This document shows positions 43,119 through 51,412 of a stretch of 64,000 bases of DNA, piece by piece. The notes beneath the pieces are model-generated. The model saw nothing but the letters and a program-made list of their open reading frames with translations, was not told the DNA's origin and did no database searches. This stretch comes from Fodinibacter sp963811825 (GTDB lineage: Bacteria > Actinomycetota > Actinomycetes > Actinomycetales > Dermatophilaceae). Positions within the stretch are counted from its first letter, which is position 1. Each line of letters starts with the position of its first letter. A program made the position numbers and the translations under genes. The stretch spans positions 259,992-323,991 of the forward strand of contig CAWESS010000022.1 of the NCBI GenBank assembly GCA_963811825.1. Direction: 5' to 3'.

Positions 43119-44774
43119 ATGGACGGCGCCCGCCCCGTGCGCAGCCCCCGCGGCACCACCCTCACGGCCCGCCAGTGGTCGACCGAGGCCCCGCTGCGCA
43201 TGCTCATGAACAACCTCGACCCCGAGAACGCCGAGCGCCCCGACGACCTCGTCGTCTACGGCGGCACCGGACGTGCGGCGCGGGACTGGAAGTCCTTCGA
43301 CGCGATGGTTCGCACGCTCACCACGCTCAAGGCCGACGAGACGATGCTCGTGCAGTCGGGCCGCCCGGTCGGGGTCATGCAGACGCACGAGTGGGCGCCG
43401 CGGGTGCTCATCGCCAACTCCAACCTCGTCGGCGACTGGGCGACCTGGCCCGAGTTCCGCCGCCTCGAGCACCTGGGCCTCACGATGTACGGCCAGATGA
43501 CGGCCGGGTCGTGGATCTACATCGGCACCCAGGGCATCGTCCAGGGCACCTACGAGACCTTCGGCGCCGTCGCCGAGAAGCGGTTCGACGGCACCCTCGC
43601 CGGCACGCTGACCCTCACCGCAGGGTGCGGCGGCATGGGCGGGGCCCAGCCGCTGGCCGTGACGATGAACGACGGCGTCTGCCTCATCGTCGACGTCGAC
43701 CCCGCCCGGCTGCACCGCCGGGTCGAGCACCGCTACCTCGACGAGGTGGCCCACGACCTCGACGATGCCGTCGAGAAGGTGCTGCGGGCCAAGGCCGAGC
43801 GCCGCGCCTGGTCCGTCGGCGTCGTCGGCAACGCCGCCGAGGTCTTCCCCGAGCTGCTGCGCCGGGGCGTGCCGATCGACATCGTCACCGACCAGACGAG
43901 TGCCCACGACCCGCTCTCCTACCTGCCCGAGGGTGTCGCGATCGAGGAGTGGGCCGAGCTGGCCGAGAAGAAGCCCGAGGAGTTCACCGACCGGGCGCGC
44001 ACCTCGATGGCCAGGCACGTGCAGGCGATGGTCGACTTCATGGACGCCGGGGCGGAGGTCTTCGACTACGGCAACTCCATCCGCGACGAGGCCCGGCAGG
44101 GCGGTTGCGAGCGCGCGTTCGACTTCCCCGGTTTCGTCCCGGCCTACATCCGCCCGCTGTTCTGCGAGGGCAAGGGCCCGTTCCGCTGGGCCGCCCTCTC
44201 GGGAGACCCGCGCGACATCGCGGCCACCGACAAGGCCGTGCTCGACCTCTTCCCCGACAACGACCGGCTGCACAAGTGGATGCGCGGGGCGCAGGAGCGC
44301 ATCGCCTTCCAGGGCCTGCCGGCACGCATCTGCTGGCTCGGTCAGGGTGAGCGCGACAAGGCGGGCCTGGCGTTCAACGACCTCGTGCGCACCGGCGCCG
44401 TCCAGGCGCCCATCGTCATCGGCCGCGACCACCTCGACACCGGGTCGGTGGCCAGCCCCTACCGCGAGACCGAGTCGATGCTCGACGGTTCGGACGCCAT
44501 CGCCGACTGGCCGCTGCTCAACGCGCTCGTCAACACGGCATCCGGGGCGTCGTGGGTGTCGATCCACCACGGTGGTGGCGTCGGCATCGGGCGCTCACTG
44601 CACGCCGGGCAGGTCTGCCTCGCCGACGGCACCGACCTCGCGGCGCAGAAGCTCGAGCGGGTGCTCACCAACGACCCGGCCATGGGCGTCATCCGCCACG
44701 TCGACGCCGGCTACGACATCGCCGAGCGCACCGCAGCCGAGCAGGGCGTCCGTATCCCGATGCGCGAGTCCTGA
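43119..44774 (+). CDS. hutU: Urocanate hydratase (urocanase)
   Basis: A 551-residue enzyme converting urocanate to 4-imidazolone-5-propanoate. Family blocks are APLRMLMNNLDPENAE, VYGGTGRAARDW, MQTHEWAPRVLIANSNLVG, MYGQMTAGSWIYIGTQGIVQGT, TLTAGCGGMGGAQP and NTASGASWVSIHHGGGVGIG; the tightly bound NAD site lies in these glycine-rich loops. Length is typical. AAGGAG precedes the ATG. Transcribed in the same direction as hutH but separated by four kilobases. A large hairpin follows 40 bases downstream. Confidence 0.96.
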   Translation: MDGARPVRSPRGTTLTARQWSTEAPLRMLMNNLDPENAERPDDLVVYGGTGRAARDWKSFDAMVRTLTTLKADETMLVQSGRPVGVMQTHEWAPRVLIANSNLVGDWATWPEFRRLEHLGLTMYGQMTAGSWIYIGTQGIVQGTYETFGAVAEKRFDGTLAGTLTLTAGCGGMGGAQPLAVTMNDGVCLIVDVDPARLHRRVEHRYLDEVAHDLDDAVEKVLRAKAERRAWSVGVVGNAAEVFPELLRRGVPIDIVTDQTSAHDPLSYLPEGVAIEEWAELAEKKPEEFTDRARTSMARHVQAMVDFMDAGAEVFDYGNSIRDEARQGGCERAFDFPGFVPAYIRPLFCEGKGPFRWAALSGDPRDIAATDKAVLDLFPDNDRLHKWMRGAQERIAFQGLPARICWLGQGERDKAGLAFNDLVRTGAVQAPIVIGRDHLDTGSVASPYRETESMLDGSDAIADWPLLNALVNTASGASWVSIHHGGGVGIGRSLHAGQVCLADGTDLAAQKLERVLTNDPAMGVIRHVDAGYDIAERTAAEQGVRIPMRES

Positions 44775-44814
44775 CCCCACCAAGCCCGACCCCACCCCAC
44801 CAGCCCACTACACC

Positions 44815-44889
44815 CCGACTTCGTGCGACCTGGGTGCGGTTCTGGCGCAGATCAGCGCCCGGAACCGCCTACAAGTCGCACGAAGTCGG
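44815..44889. terminator. Large three-part hairpin between convergent hutU and ybaK-like gene
   Basis: CCGACTTCGTGCGAC (44815-44829) pairs exactly with GTCGCACGAAGTCGG (44875-44889). Inside this, GCGGTTC (44836-44842) pairs with GAACCGC (44862-44868), and GGCGC (44844-44848) pairs with GCGCC (44855-44859). It lies between two convergent gene ends, three bases from the second stop, and can terminate both. No T tract. Confidence 0.72.
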
Positions 44890-44891
44890 TT

Positions 44892-45365
44892 CTAGGCGGG
44901 GTCGGTCACGTCGGCGACGTCGGCACCCAGGGCGACCAGCGCGGCATCCGCCTCGACCGTCGCGGCCACGCCGTGCGCCCCTGCCCCGAACGACACCGTG
45001 CGCCCGGTCATCGTCTCGTCGGCGATCACCGGCCATGCCGTGCTCGACCCGAACGGCGTGATCGTGCCGCGTTCGTAACCGGTCACCTCGAGCGCGGTCA
45101 CGGCATCGGGCATCGACAGCCGGCTCACCCCGAGGTGCGCTCGCAGCTTCGGCCACGAGATCTCCCGGTCGCCGGGCACGAGCACGAACAGGAAGTCGCC
45201 ATCGCCACGCCGCACCACGAGTGTCTTCACGATGTCGCGCGGCTGCACGCCGCGGGCCGCCGCCGCTTCCGCCAGCGAGCCCACGCGCCCGTGACGGGTC
45301 ACGTCGAACGCGATGCCGGATGCCGTGAGCGCGCCGACCGCGCGTTCCTCACCGTTGGTCGTCAT
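44892..45365 (-). CDS. YbaK/EbsC-family Cys-tRNA(Pro)/aminoacyl-tRNA deacylase
   Basis: A 157-residue YbaK/ProX-fold protein. It has ALTASGIAFDVTRHG, then IVKTLVVRRGDGDFLFVLVPGDREISWPKLRAHLG (residues about 43-77), then VTGYERGTITPFGSS. The conserved Lys of KTLV and the Gly-rich GYxxGxxxPFG loop are those of trans-editing deacylases that hydrolyse mischarged tRNA. Its start at 45365 (MTTNGEE) is 115 bases from the divergent M20 gene. It appears unrelated to histidine degradation. Confidence 0.88.
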   Translation of the reverse strand: MTTNGEERAVGALTASGIAFDVTRHGRVGSLAEAAAARGVQPRDIVKTLVVRRGDGDFLFVLVPGDREISWPKLRAHLGVSRLSMPDAVTALEVTGYERGTITPFGSSTAWPVIADETMTGRTVSFGAGAHGVAATVEADAALVALGADVADVTDPA

Positions 45366-45480
45366 CGGGCAAGCGTAGGGCGCGTCCCGCCCGACGGGGA
45401 CCGGCCCACGGTCTGGCACCCGAGACAAGTCCACTGCGCTTGCGCCCCCGCGGCGCGTCCGGAGTTGGTCCAATGGACGC

Positions 45481-46770
45481 ATGGTCACGACGTCGAGCCC
45501 AGGGGGAGCGGTGGGATCCTCGGGGCCAGCCGCCAGCGGCTTCCGCCGGATGTGGCACGACATCGAGTCGATCGGCCTGGATGCCGGGAGTGGCGGGTAC
45601 CAGCGGTTCGCCTGGACGCGCGAGGACCACGACCTGCGCGAGTGGTTCTCCGGGCAGTGCACCGATCGCGGCCTCGACCTCACGACCGACCGCATGGGGA
45701 ACCAGTGGGCCTGGTGGGGAGATGCCGATGCCGCCGTCGCCGCCGGTGACCCCGGCGTCGTCATCGGTTCGCACCTGGACTCGGTGCCCGACGGGGGAGC
45801 GTTCGACGGCCCGCTCGGCGTCGTCGGCGCCCTGGCCGCGATCGACCAGCTGCGGTCCACCGGCTTCACCCCGACCCGGCCCGTCGGGGTCGTCAACTTC
45901 GCCGACGAGGAGGGCGCCCGCTTCGGGGTGGCCTGCGCCGGCTCCCGGGTGATCACCGGCGTGCTCGGCGCCGACCGGGCACGGGGCCTCACCGACCGCG
46001 ACGGCACGACCATGGCCGACGCGATGCGCACCGCCGGCCGCGACCCCGCCAGCCTGGGCCGTGACGACGAGACGCTGGCGAGGATCGGCACCTTCGTCGA
46101 GCTGCACGTCGAGCAGGGCCGGGCCCTGGTCGACCTCGGCCACGCGGTCGGTGTCGGCAGCGACATCTGGCCGCACGGCCGGTGGCGCGTCGATCTTCCC
46201 GGTGAGGCCAACCACGCCGGCACGACCCGCCTCGAGGACCGCGAGGACGCCATGCTCGGGCTCGCGGCCGTGATCATCGCGGCCCGCCGCTCGGCGATGG
46301 ACCACGGGTGCGTCGCCACCGTCGGCAAGGTGCACGTCGTGCCGGGCGGCGTCAACGCGATCGCGAGCCTCGCCACGGGGTGGCTCGACGCCAGGGGAGC
46401 GGACGCGGATGCCGTGCGCAGCGTCGTCGCGGACGTCGGGGAGGTCGTCGCCGACTTCGAGGGCCTCGTGACCCAGGAGTCGTGGACCCCGACGACGATG
46501 TTCGACCCGGCCCTCGTGCGCCGGATGGCGACCCGTGTCGGGGGTCTGCCGGTCATCGGCACCGGTGCAGGGCACGACGCCGGCATCCTGGCCAACCACG
46601 GCATCCGCGCAGCGATGTTGTACGTGCGGAACCCGACCGGGGTGTCGCACTCCCCCGACGAGTGGGCGTCGGCGGACGACTGCGTGGCCGGCATCCTCGC
46701 GCTCGCCGACATCGTCAGCGACCTCGCAGGAGGGGCGGCCACACCACCGCCCGGGGACCCGCAGGAATGA
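45481..46770 (+). CDS. M20 amidohydrolase, AllC/HyuC-like (candidate N-formyl- or carbamoyl-amino acid hydrolase of the hut pathway)
   Basis: A 429-residue binuclear-metal hydrolase: GSHLDSVPDGGAFDGPLGVVGA (metal His/Asp, about residues 98-119), NFADEEGARFG with catalytic Glu-Glu, FVELHVEQG, NHAGTTRLEDRED in the dimerisation domain and GAGHDAGILA near the end. The family contains allantoate amidohydrolases, N-carbamoyl-amino-acid hydrolases and beta-ureidopropionase. Its stop overlaps the hutF start (ATGA) and hutF overlaps hutI, so it is part of the hut operon. With no hutG in sight it is a candidate for hydrolysing N-formylglutamate, the product of HutF; that is inference. Confidence 0.85.
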   Translation: MVTTSSPGGAVGSSGPAASGFRRMWHDIESIGLDAGSGGYQRFAWTREDHDLREWFSGQCTDRGLDLTTDRMGNQWAWWGDADAAVAAGDPGVVIGSHLDSVPDGGAFDGPLGVVGALAAIDQLRSTGFTPTRPVGVVNFADEEGARFGVACAGSRVITGVLGADRARGLTDRDGTTMADAMRTAGRDPASLGRDDETLARIGTFVELHVEQGRALVDLGHAVGVGSDIWPHGRWRVDLPGEANHAGTTRLEDREDAMLGLAAVIIAARRSAMDHGCVATVGKVHVVPGGVNAIASLATGWLDARGADADAVRSVVADVGEVVADFEGLVTQESWTPTTMFDPALVRRMATRVGGLPVIGTGAGHDAGILANHGIRAAMLYVRNPTGVSHSPDEWASADDCVAGILALADIVSDLAGGAATPPPGDPQE

Positions 46771-48093
46771 CCACCTACTGGTGCGAGCACGCTTCGCTGC
46801 CCGGCGGCGTGCGTCGGTCGGTGCGGGTCGTCGTGGCCGACGGCCGCGTCCGCGACGTGCTTCCGGGGGTCGCGGCACAGCCGGACGACGTGCTGCTGCG
46901 CGGCATCGTGCTCCCCGGCTTGGCGAACGGCCACAGCCACGCCTTCCACCGCGCGTTGCGCGGTCTGACCCACGACGACGGGGGCAACTTCTGGACCTGG
47001 CGCGAGGCGATGTATGCCGTGACGCACCGCCTCGACCCGGACACCTACCGCTCCCTCGCGACAGCGGTCTTCGCCGAGATGGTGCTCGCCGGCTACACCG
47101 TGGTGGGCGAGTTCCACTACCTCCACCACGCCGCCGGGGGGCGCCCCTACGACGACCCGAACGCCATGGGTGTCGCGCTGATCGAGGCCGCCCGCACGGC
47201 CGGCATCCGGATCACGCTGCTCGACACCTGCTACCTCGAGGGCGGGCTCACGGCCGGTGGGCACGTGCCGTTGGACGAGGTGCAGCAGCGCTTCTCCGAC
47301 GGCAGCGTGAAGGCCTGGGCGGAGCGGGTCGACCTCATGGACGGCGACGCGACCACCCGCATCGGCACCGCGGTGCACTCGGTGCGGGCGGTGCCCGGGC
47401 CCGACCTCGCGGCCGTCGGGGAGTTCGCGGCGCGCGACGGCCGACCCCTGCACGTGCACCTGTCCGAGCAGCCGGGCGAGAACCTCGCGTGCGAGGGGTT
47501 CTACGAATGCTCGCCGACCGAGCTGCTCGCCAAGAATGGTCTGCTCACGGAGGCGACGACCGTGGTGCATGCAACTCACCTGTCCGAGATGGACATCGGG
47601 CTGCTCGGCGCAGCACGCTCCACCGCGTGCTTCTGCCCGACGACCGAGCGCGACCTCGCCGACGGCATCGGCCCGGCCCGGGTGCTGCACGATGCCGGGC
47701 GCGCCGCTGTCGCTCGGGTCCGACCAGCACGCCGTCATCGACCCGTTCGAGGAGATGCGCGCGGTCGAGATGCACGAACGGCTCGACAGCCTCGAGCGCG
47801 GGCGGTTCGGCCCCACCGAGCTCCTCGGCATGGCCTGCCTGCACGGCTACCGGTCACTCGGGTGGGACGACGGCGGCGTCATCGCGCGTGGCCAGCTCGC
47901 CGACCTCGTCGCCGTGCGTCTGGACAGCCCCCGCACGGCCGGCTGCGATCCGGCGCAGGTGCTCTACGCCGCGACGTCCGCCGACGTGACCGACGTCGTC
48001 GTCGGCGGCGATCAGGTGGTGGTGGCCGGGCAGCACCGGTTGGGCGACGTCGGGTCGCTCCTCAGCCAGGCGATCGCGGCGGTGCGCCGATGA
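46767..48093 (+). CDS. hutF: Formimidoylglutamate deiminase (one +1 frameshift)
   Basis: An amidohydrolase of about 441 residues converting N-formimidoyl-L-glutamate to N-formyl-L-glutamate and ammonia. PGLANGHSHAFHRALRG (metal His-x-His), VGEFHYLHH, AVHSVRAVP, LHVHLSEQPGEN and HATHLSEMD are readable, and after the frameshift LSLGSDQHAVIDPFEEMR supplies the metal Asp. Removing one G of GGG 47697-47699 joins HDAG to APLSLGSD. ATGA overlaps with both neighbours show translational coupling. Confidence 0.92.
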
Positions 48094-49308
48094 CCACAGG
48101 GCACGGCATCCGGCTCGGTGCTCGTCACGGGTATCGGCGAGCTCGTCACCTGCGCCGGCGCCGACGGCGGCACCCCCGTCGATGCCCGGGTCACGGCGGC
48201 TCAGCGCCTCGGCCTCCGGCGTGACGCCGCGGTCGCGGCCGTCGACGGGGTCATCACCTGGGTCGGGCGGGCCGACTCGGCCCCCGCGGCCGACCGCCGC
48301 ATCGACGTCGGCGGCCGCGCCGTGGTGCCCGGCTTCGTCGACAGCCACAGCCACCTCGTCTACGCGGGCGACCGGGCGGGCGAGTTCAGCGCGCGGATGG
48401 CCGGCACCCCCTACGACGGCGGCGGCATCGGGGTCTCCGTCACCGCGACCCGGGCCGCCGGCGACGACGAGCTGCGCGGACTCCTGCGGGCCCGGATCGC
48501 CGAGATGCGGGCCCTCGGCACGACGACCGTCGAGGTCAAGAGCGGCTACGGGCTGAGCGTCGCCGACGAGGAGCGCTCGCTGCGGCTGGCCCGCGAGGTC
48601 ACCGACGAGACGACCTTCCTCGGTGCCCACGTCGTGCCGCCGGATGCCCGCGGCGACCGGGCGGCCTACCTCGACCTCGTGTGCGGGCCGATGCTCGAGG
48701 CGTGCGCACCCCACGCCCGCTGGATCGACGTCTTCTGCGAGCCGGCCTCGCCGCACGCCTTCACCGAGGACGAGGCGCGACGGGTGCTCGTGGCAGGGCG
48801 GGATGCCGGTCTCGGCCTTCGCGTGCACGGGAACCAGCTCGCGGCCGGACCGGGGGTGCGGCTCGCCGTCGAGCTCGGGGCCGCGAGCGTGGACCACTGC
48901 ACCTTCCTCAGCCGCGAGGACGTCGAGGCGCTCGTCGGCGCGGCCGGCACGACGGTGGCGACCCTGCTGCCGGGCGTGGAGTTCTCGACGCGCTCGCCCT
49001 ACCCGGACGCGCGCGGCCTCCTCGACGCGGGGGTCGACATCGCGTTGGCGACGGACTGCAACCCGGGAACGTGCAACACGGCATCCATGCCGTTCGTCAT
49101 CGCGCTCGCCGTGCGCGAGATGCGCCTGACGTCGGCCGAGGCGATCATCGCGGCGACCGTGAGCGGCGCAAAGGCGTTGCGGCGCAGCGACATCGGGCGC
49201 ATCGCCGTGGGGTCGCGCGCCGACCTCGCCGTCCTCGAGGCGCCGTCGTTCGAGCACCTCGCCTACCGGCCGGGGATGCCGCTCGCCCGAGCCCTCGACC
49301 TGTCATGA
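48090..49308 (+). CDS. hutI: Imidazolonepropionase (one +1 frameshift just after the start)
   Basis: An amidohydrolase of about 405 residues opening imidazolone propionate to formimidoylglutamate. VPGFVDSHSHLVYAGDRAGEF (metal His-x-His), TTTVEVKSGYGL, FLGAHVVP, DVFCE, LRVHGNQLA and ATDCNPGTCN are family signatures. The long open frame seems to begin at GTG 48118. However, an ATG at 48090 overlaps the hutF stop as ATGA, and removing one G of GGG 48099-48101 connects it in frame through TASGSVLVTGIGELVT. I therefore take 48090 as the true start. Confidence 0.92.
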
Positions 49309-50135
49309 GCTCTGCTGGGCGGCTGGACGTCACGCAGGGCACGTTCGCGAACGGCATGGAGTACGCCTCCTGGGGCACCGGCCCGAAGGTGCTGCTCTCC
49401 ATCGGCGGTGGTCCGGGCAGCTCGGTGCCGAGCGGGCTGTCCCTGCGGATGTCGCAGCGCTGGTTCGCGCCGTTCACCAGCGCCGGGTACACCGTCTGGC
49501 ACGTGACCCGCCGCCGGAACATGCCGCGCGGACACGAAGTGGCCGACGTCGCCGACGACTACGCCGAGGTGATCGCCGACGAGCTCGGAGGCCGGGCCGA
49601 CCTCGTCGTCGGGGTCTCGTACGGCGGGATGGTCGCGCAGCTGCTGGCGGCGCGGCACGGGGACCGCATCGGTCACGTCGCGATCATCTCGGCCGCAGCC
49701 CAGGTCAAGGCCTCGGGGCGGGAGGTCGACGCACGCATCGCGGATGCCGTGGCGCGCGGCGACCACGCCGGCGCCGGTGCCGCGTTCGCCGAGTACGTGG
49801 TGCCCGGCCAGCGCGCGCGCGTGATCCGGCGACTCCTGGGCCCGCTCGTCGCGCGCCTGGCCATCACCGGTCGCGCCTACCCGCCCACGGACGTCCTCGT
49901 GGAGTGCGAGTCGGAGGTGACCTTCGACGCGAGAGCCGCGCTGCCCGGCATCCGCGTGCCCGTGATCCTTCTCTGCGGAGACCGCGACCAGTTCTTCGCG
50001 TGGGACGTCGTCGAGGAGACCGCCGCGCTCATCCCCGACAGTGACCTCGTCCGGTACGAGGGGCGCGGGCACGGCTGGGTGACCTCGTCGAAGCAGGTTC
50101 CCCCGGAGGTGCTGGCCTTCGTCAGCCGCACCTGA
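49305..50135 (+). CDS. Alpha/beta hydrolase at end of hut operon
   Basis: A 276-residue hydrolase. It has SIGGGPGSSVPSG at the oxyanion site (about 27-39), nucleophile Ser in VGVSYGGMVAQ (about residue 106), acid Asp in LCGDRDQFFAW and His in YEGRGHGWVTS. Its ATG overlaps the hutI stop (ATGA), so it is made with the hut enzymes. No step of the standard histidine pathway needs such an enzyme. It could act on N-formylglutamate or be a passenger; neither is shown by sequence. Confidence 0.85.
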   Translation: MSSAGRLDVTQGTFANGMEYASWGTGPKVLLSIGGGPGSSVPSGLSLRMSQRWFAPFTSAGYTVWHVTRRRNMPRGHEVADVADDYAEVIADELGGRADLVVGVSYGGMVAQLLAARHGDRIGHVAIISAAAQVKASGREVDARIADAVARGDHAGAGAAFAEYVVPGQRARVIRRLLGPLVARLAITGRAYPPTDVLVECESEVTFDARAALPGIRVPVILLCGDRDQFFAWDVVEETAALIPDSDLVRYEGRGHGWVTSSKQVPPEVLAFVSRT

Positions 50136-50174
50136 GCGTGACCGCCGTGGGCAACAGCCCTCGGGCGGCGACCC

Positions 50175-50450
50175 TCAGACGGGCTCGTCGCGGATGGCCT
50201 CGGGCAGGTGCCCCGCCGAGTGCTCGTAGAACTTGGCGGCCCTGCGGGTGGCGAGCGTCTTGGCGGCGCCGACCGCGAGCCCGGTGATCGCGGCATACGC
50301 CACGGCCTTGGCCAACGGGGCGTTGGGGCTCTTGGGGTTGACGTCGTCGTCGACGGTCCGTGCCCAGATGGCGTCGATGACCTTGGTCGCGATGATCCCG
50401 GCCAGAATCGCACCCCCGGTGCCCATGATCTTCCAGGCGAGTGGGCCCAT
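50175..50450 (-). CDS. DUF4235 membrane protein
   Basis: A 91-residue protein typical of the DUF4235 family. It starts MGPLAWKIMGTGGAILAGIIATK, continues AIWARTVDDDVNPKSPNAPLAKAVAYAAITGLAVGAAKTLATRRAAKFYEHSAGHLP (landmarks only, residues about 28-84) and contains two hydrophobic helices. AAAGGA precedes the ATG at 50450; the two upstream in-frame starts lack this. It is divergent from the thiamine-type transporter, with a 16-base inverted repeat between them. Function unknown. Confidence 0.85.
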   Translation of the reverse strand: MGPLAWKIMGTGGAILAGIIATKVIDAIWARTVDDDVNPKSPNAPLAKAVAYAAITGLAVGAAKTLATRRAAKFYEHSAGHLPEAIRDEPV

Positions 50451-50505
50451 GACGGTCAGTCCTTTCATCGGATGCCGGGTGCACCGTGTACAGCCCAACG
50501 AAGTC

Positions 50506-50543
50506 GCCGCCACTCTAACCGCCAGGGGTTAGAGTGGTGGCGT
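50506..50543. promoter_or_regulatory. 16-base inverted repeat in the divergent DUF4235/TPP-riboswitch promoter region
   Basis: CGCCGCCACTCTAACC (50506-50521) and GGTTAGAGTGGTGGCG (50528-50543) are complementary at 15 of 16 positions with a six-base loop. It lies 56 bases from the DUF4235 start and ends just before the riboswitch aptamer. It may be an operator or a hairpin at the start of the riboswitch transcript. The arms hold the only A+T-rich words here (TCTAACC/GGTTAGA). Confidence 0.5.
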
Positions 50544-50548
50544 TCAAC

Positions 50549-50634
50549 GACAGGGGAGCGCTCCAGCGCTGAGAGTGCGGTCCGCCGCAGACCCTCGAAC
50601 CTGATCCGGTTAGCACCGGTGGAGGGAGTCGGGA
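50549..50634 (+). ncRNA. TPP riboswitch (THI element)
   Basis: The aptamer is recognised by ACAGGGGAGC at the 5' side of P1/P2, GCTGAGAG in J3-2, and CAGACCCTCGAACCTGATC through CGGTTAGCACCGG to GAGGGAGTC. These conserved blocks are in the correct order and spacing. It lies 97 bases upstream of ykoE. Downstream, CTCCCCGAGGT (50693-50703) can pair with ACCTCGGGAG (50714-50723), which contains the ribosome site of ykoE. Regulation is therefore probably at translation initiation: TPP binding favours the sequestered state. Confidence 0.93.
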
Positions 50635-50731
50635 AATCTCAGGTGCGTCTCCAGCACACCCGCGGCACGTCCGCGAGGTGCTGGCGGCCCACCTCCCCGA
50701 GGTACACCACCACACCTCGGGAGACGTTCAC

Positions 50732-51412
50732 ATGGCAACACAGATCGAGAACAGCACGCAGGAGCCGCGGTCGTCGACCCGTCGCTCCCTCACCGCGACG
50801 CGCCCGCTCATGGGCTGGCGCACCGTCGACATCCTCACCATCGCCTTCCTCGGCGCGGCCCTCGGTGTCGCGTTCTGGGGCTGGGGCGTGTTCTACAACG
50901 GGCCCGTGACCGCCCTGAAGATCGGTTACGCGCCGCTCATGGGGCTGTTCGTCGGCCCCTGGTTCCTGGCCGGTGTCATCGGCGGCCTCGTCGTGCGCCG
51001 CCCCGGCGCCGCCCTGTTCTGCGAGGTCGTCGCGGCGCTGGTCTCGATGCTGCCCGGCACCGAGTGGGGCGCGACGGTACTCATCTCCGGGGTGCTGCAG
51101 GGCCTGGGCGCTGAGCTCGTCTTCGCGATCTTCGGCTACAAGGCGTTCGGCCTGGCGGTTGCGTCCCTCGCCGGGGCGATGTCGGCTCCGCTCCAGTGGG
51201 GCTTCGAGGTCATGAGCCTGCCCGCGGGCGGTGGCGGTTGGTACGCCGAGTGGGTGATGCGCGACAAGCTCGTCTACCTCGGCGCCATGATGCTCTCCGG
51301 TGCGGTCCTCGCCGGTCTCGTCGGGTGGTTGCTCGTGCGGGCCCTCGCCCGGGCCGGTGCGCTCTCGGCGTTCCCGCCAGGGCAGGAGCACCGGGAGTCC
51401 CACGCTGTCTGA
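50732..51412 (+). CDS. ykoE: YkoE-like substrate-binding membrane subunit of an ECF thiamine/HMP transporter
   Basis: A 226-residue protein with about six helices. The body begins MGWRTVDILTIAFLGAALGVAFWGWG, followed by ALKIGYAPLMGLFVGPWFLAG and ADIV-free helices ending in LVGWLLVRALARAGAL. It matches YkoE, the S component of YkoEDC, which imports thiamine or its pyrimidine moiety. Regulation by the TPP riboswitch supports this. GGGAG eight bases before ATG 50732 fixes the start; the stop overlaps the first codons of the fused ATPase gene. Confidence 0.88.
   Translation: MATQIENSTQEPRSSTRRSLTATRPLMGWRTVDILTIAFLGAALGVAFWGWGVFYNGPVTALKIGYAPLMGLFVGPWFLAGVIGGLVVRRPGAALFCEVVAALVSMLPGTEWGATVLISGVLQGLGAELVFAIFGYKAFGLAVASLAGAMSAPLQWGFEVMSLPAGGGGWYAEWVMRDKLVYLGAMMLSGAVLAGLVGWLLVRALARAGALSAFPPGQEHRESHAV

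Noticed and set aside
44892..47831. A 979-codon minus-strand frame
   Set aside because: Real only as the YbaK protein from 45365; upstream it is antisense to the M20 and hutF genes with low-complexity content.
48118..49308. hutI starting at GTG 48118
   Set aside because: Leaves a 24-base gap without ribosome site in an otherwise ATGA-coupled operon. The ATG at 48090 with a one-base correction restores coupling and the N-terminus.
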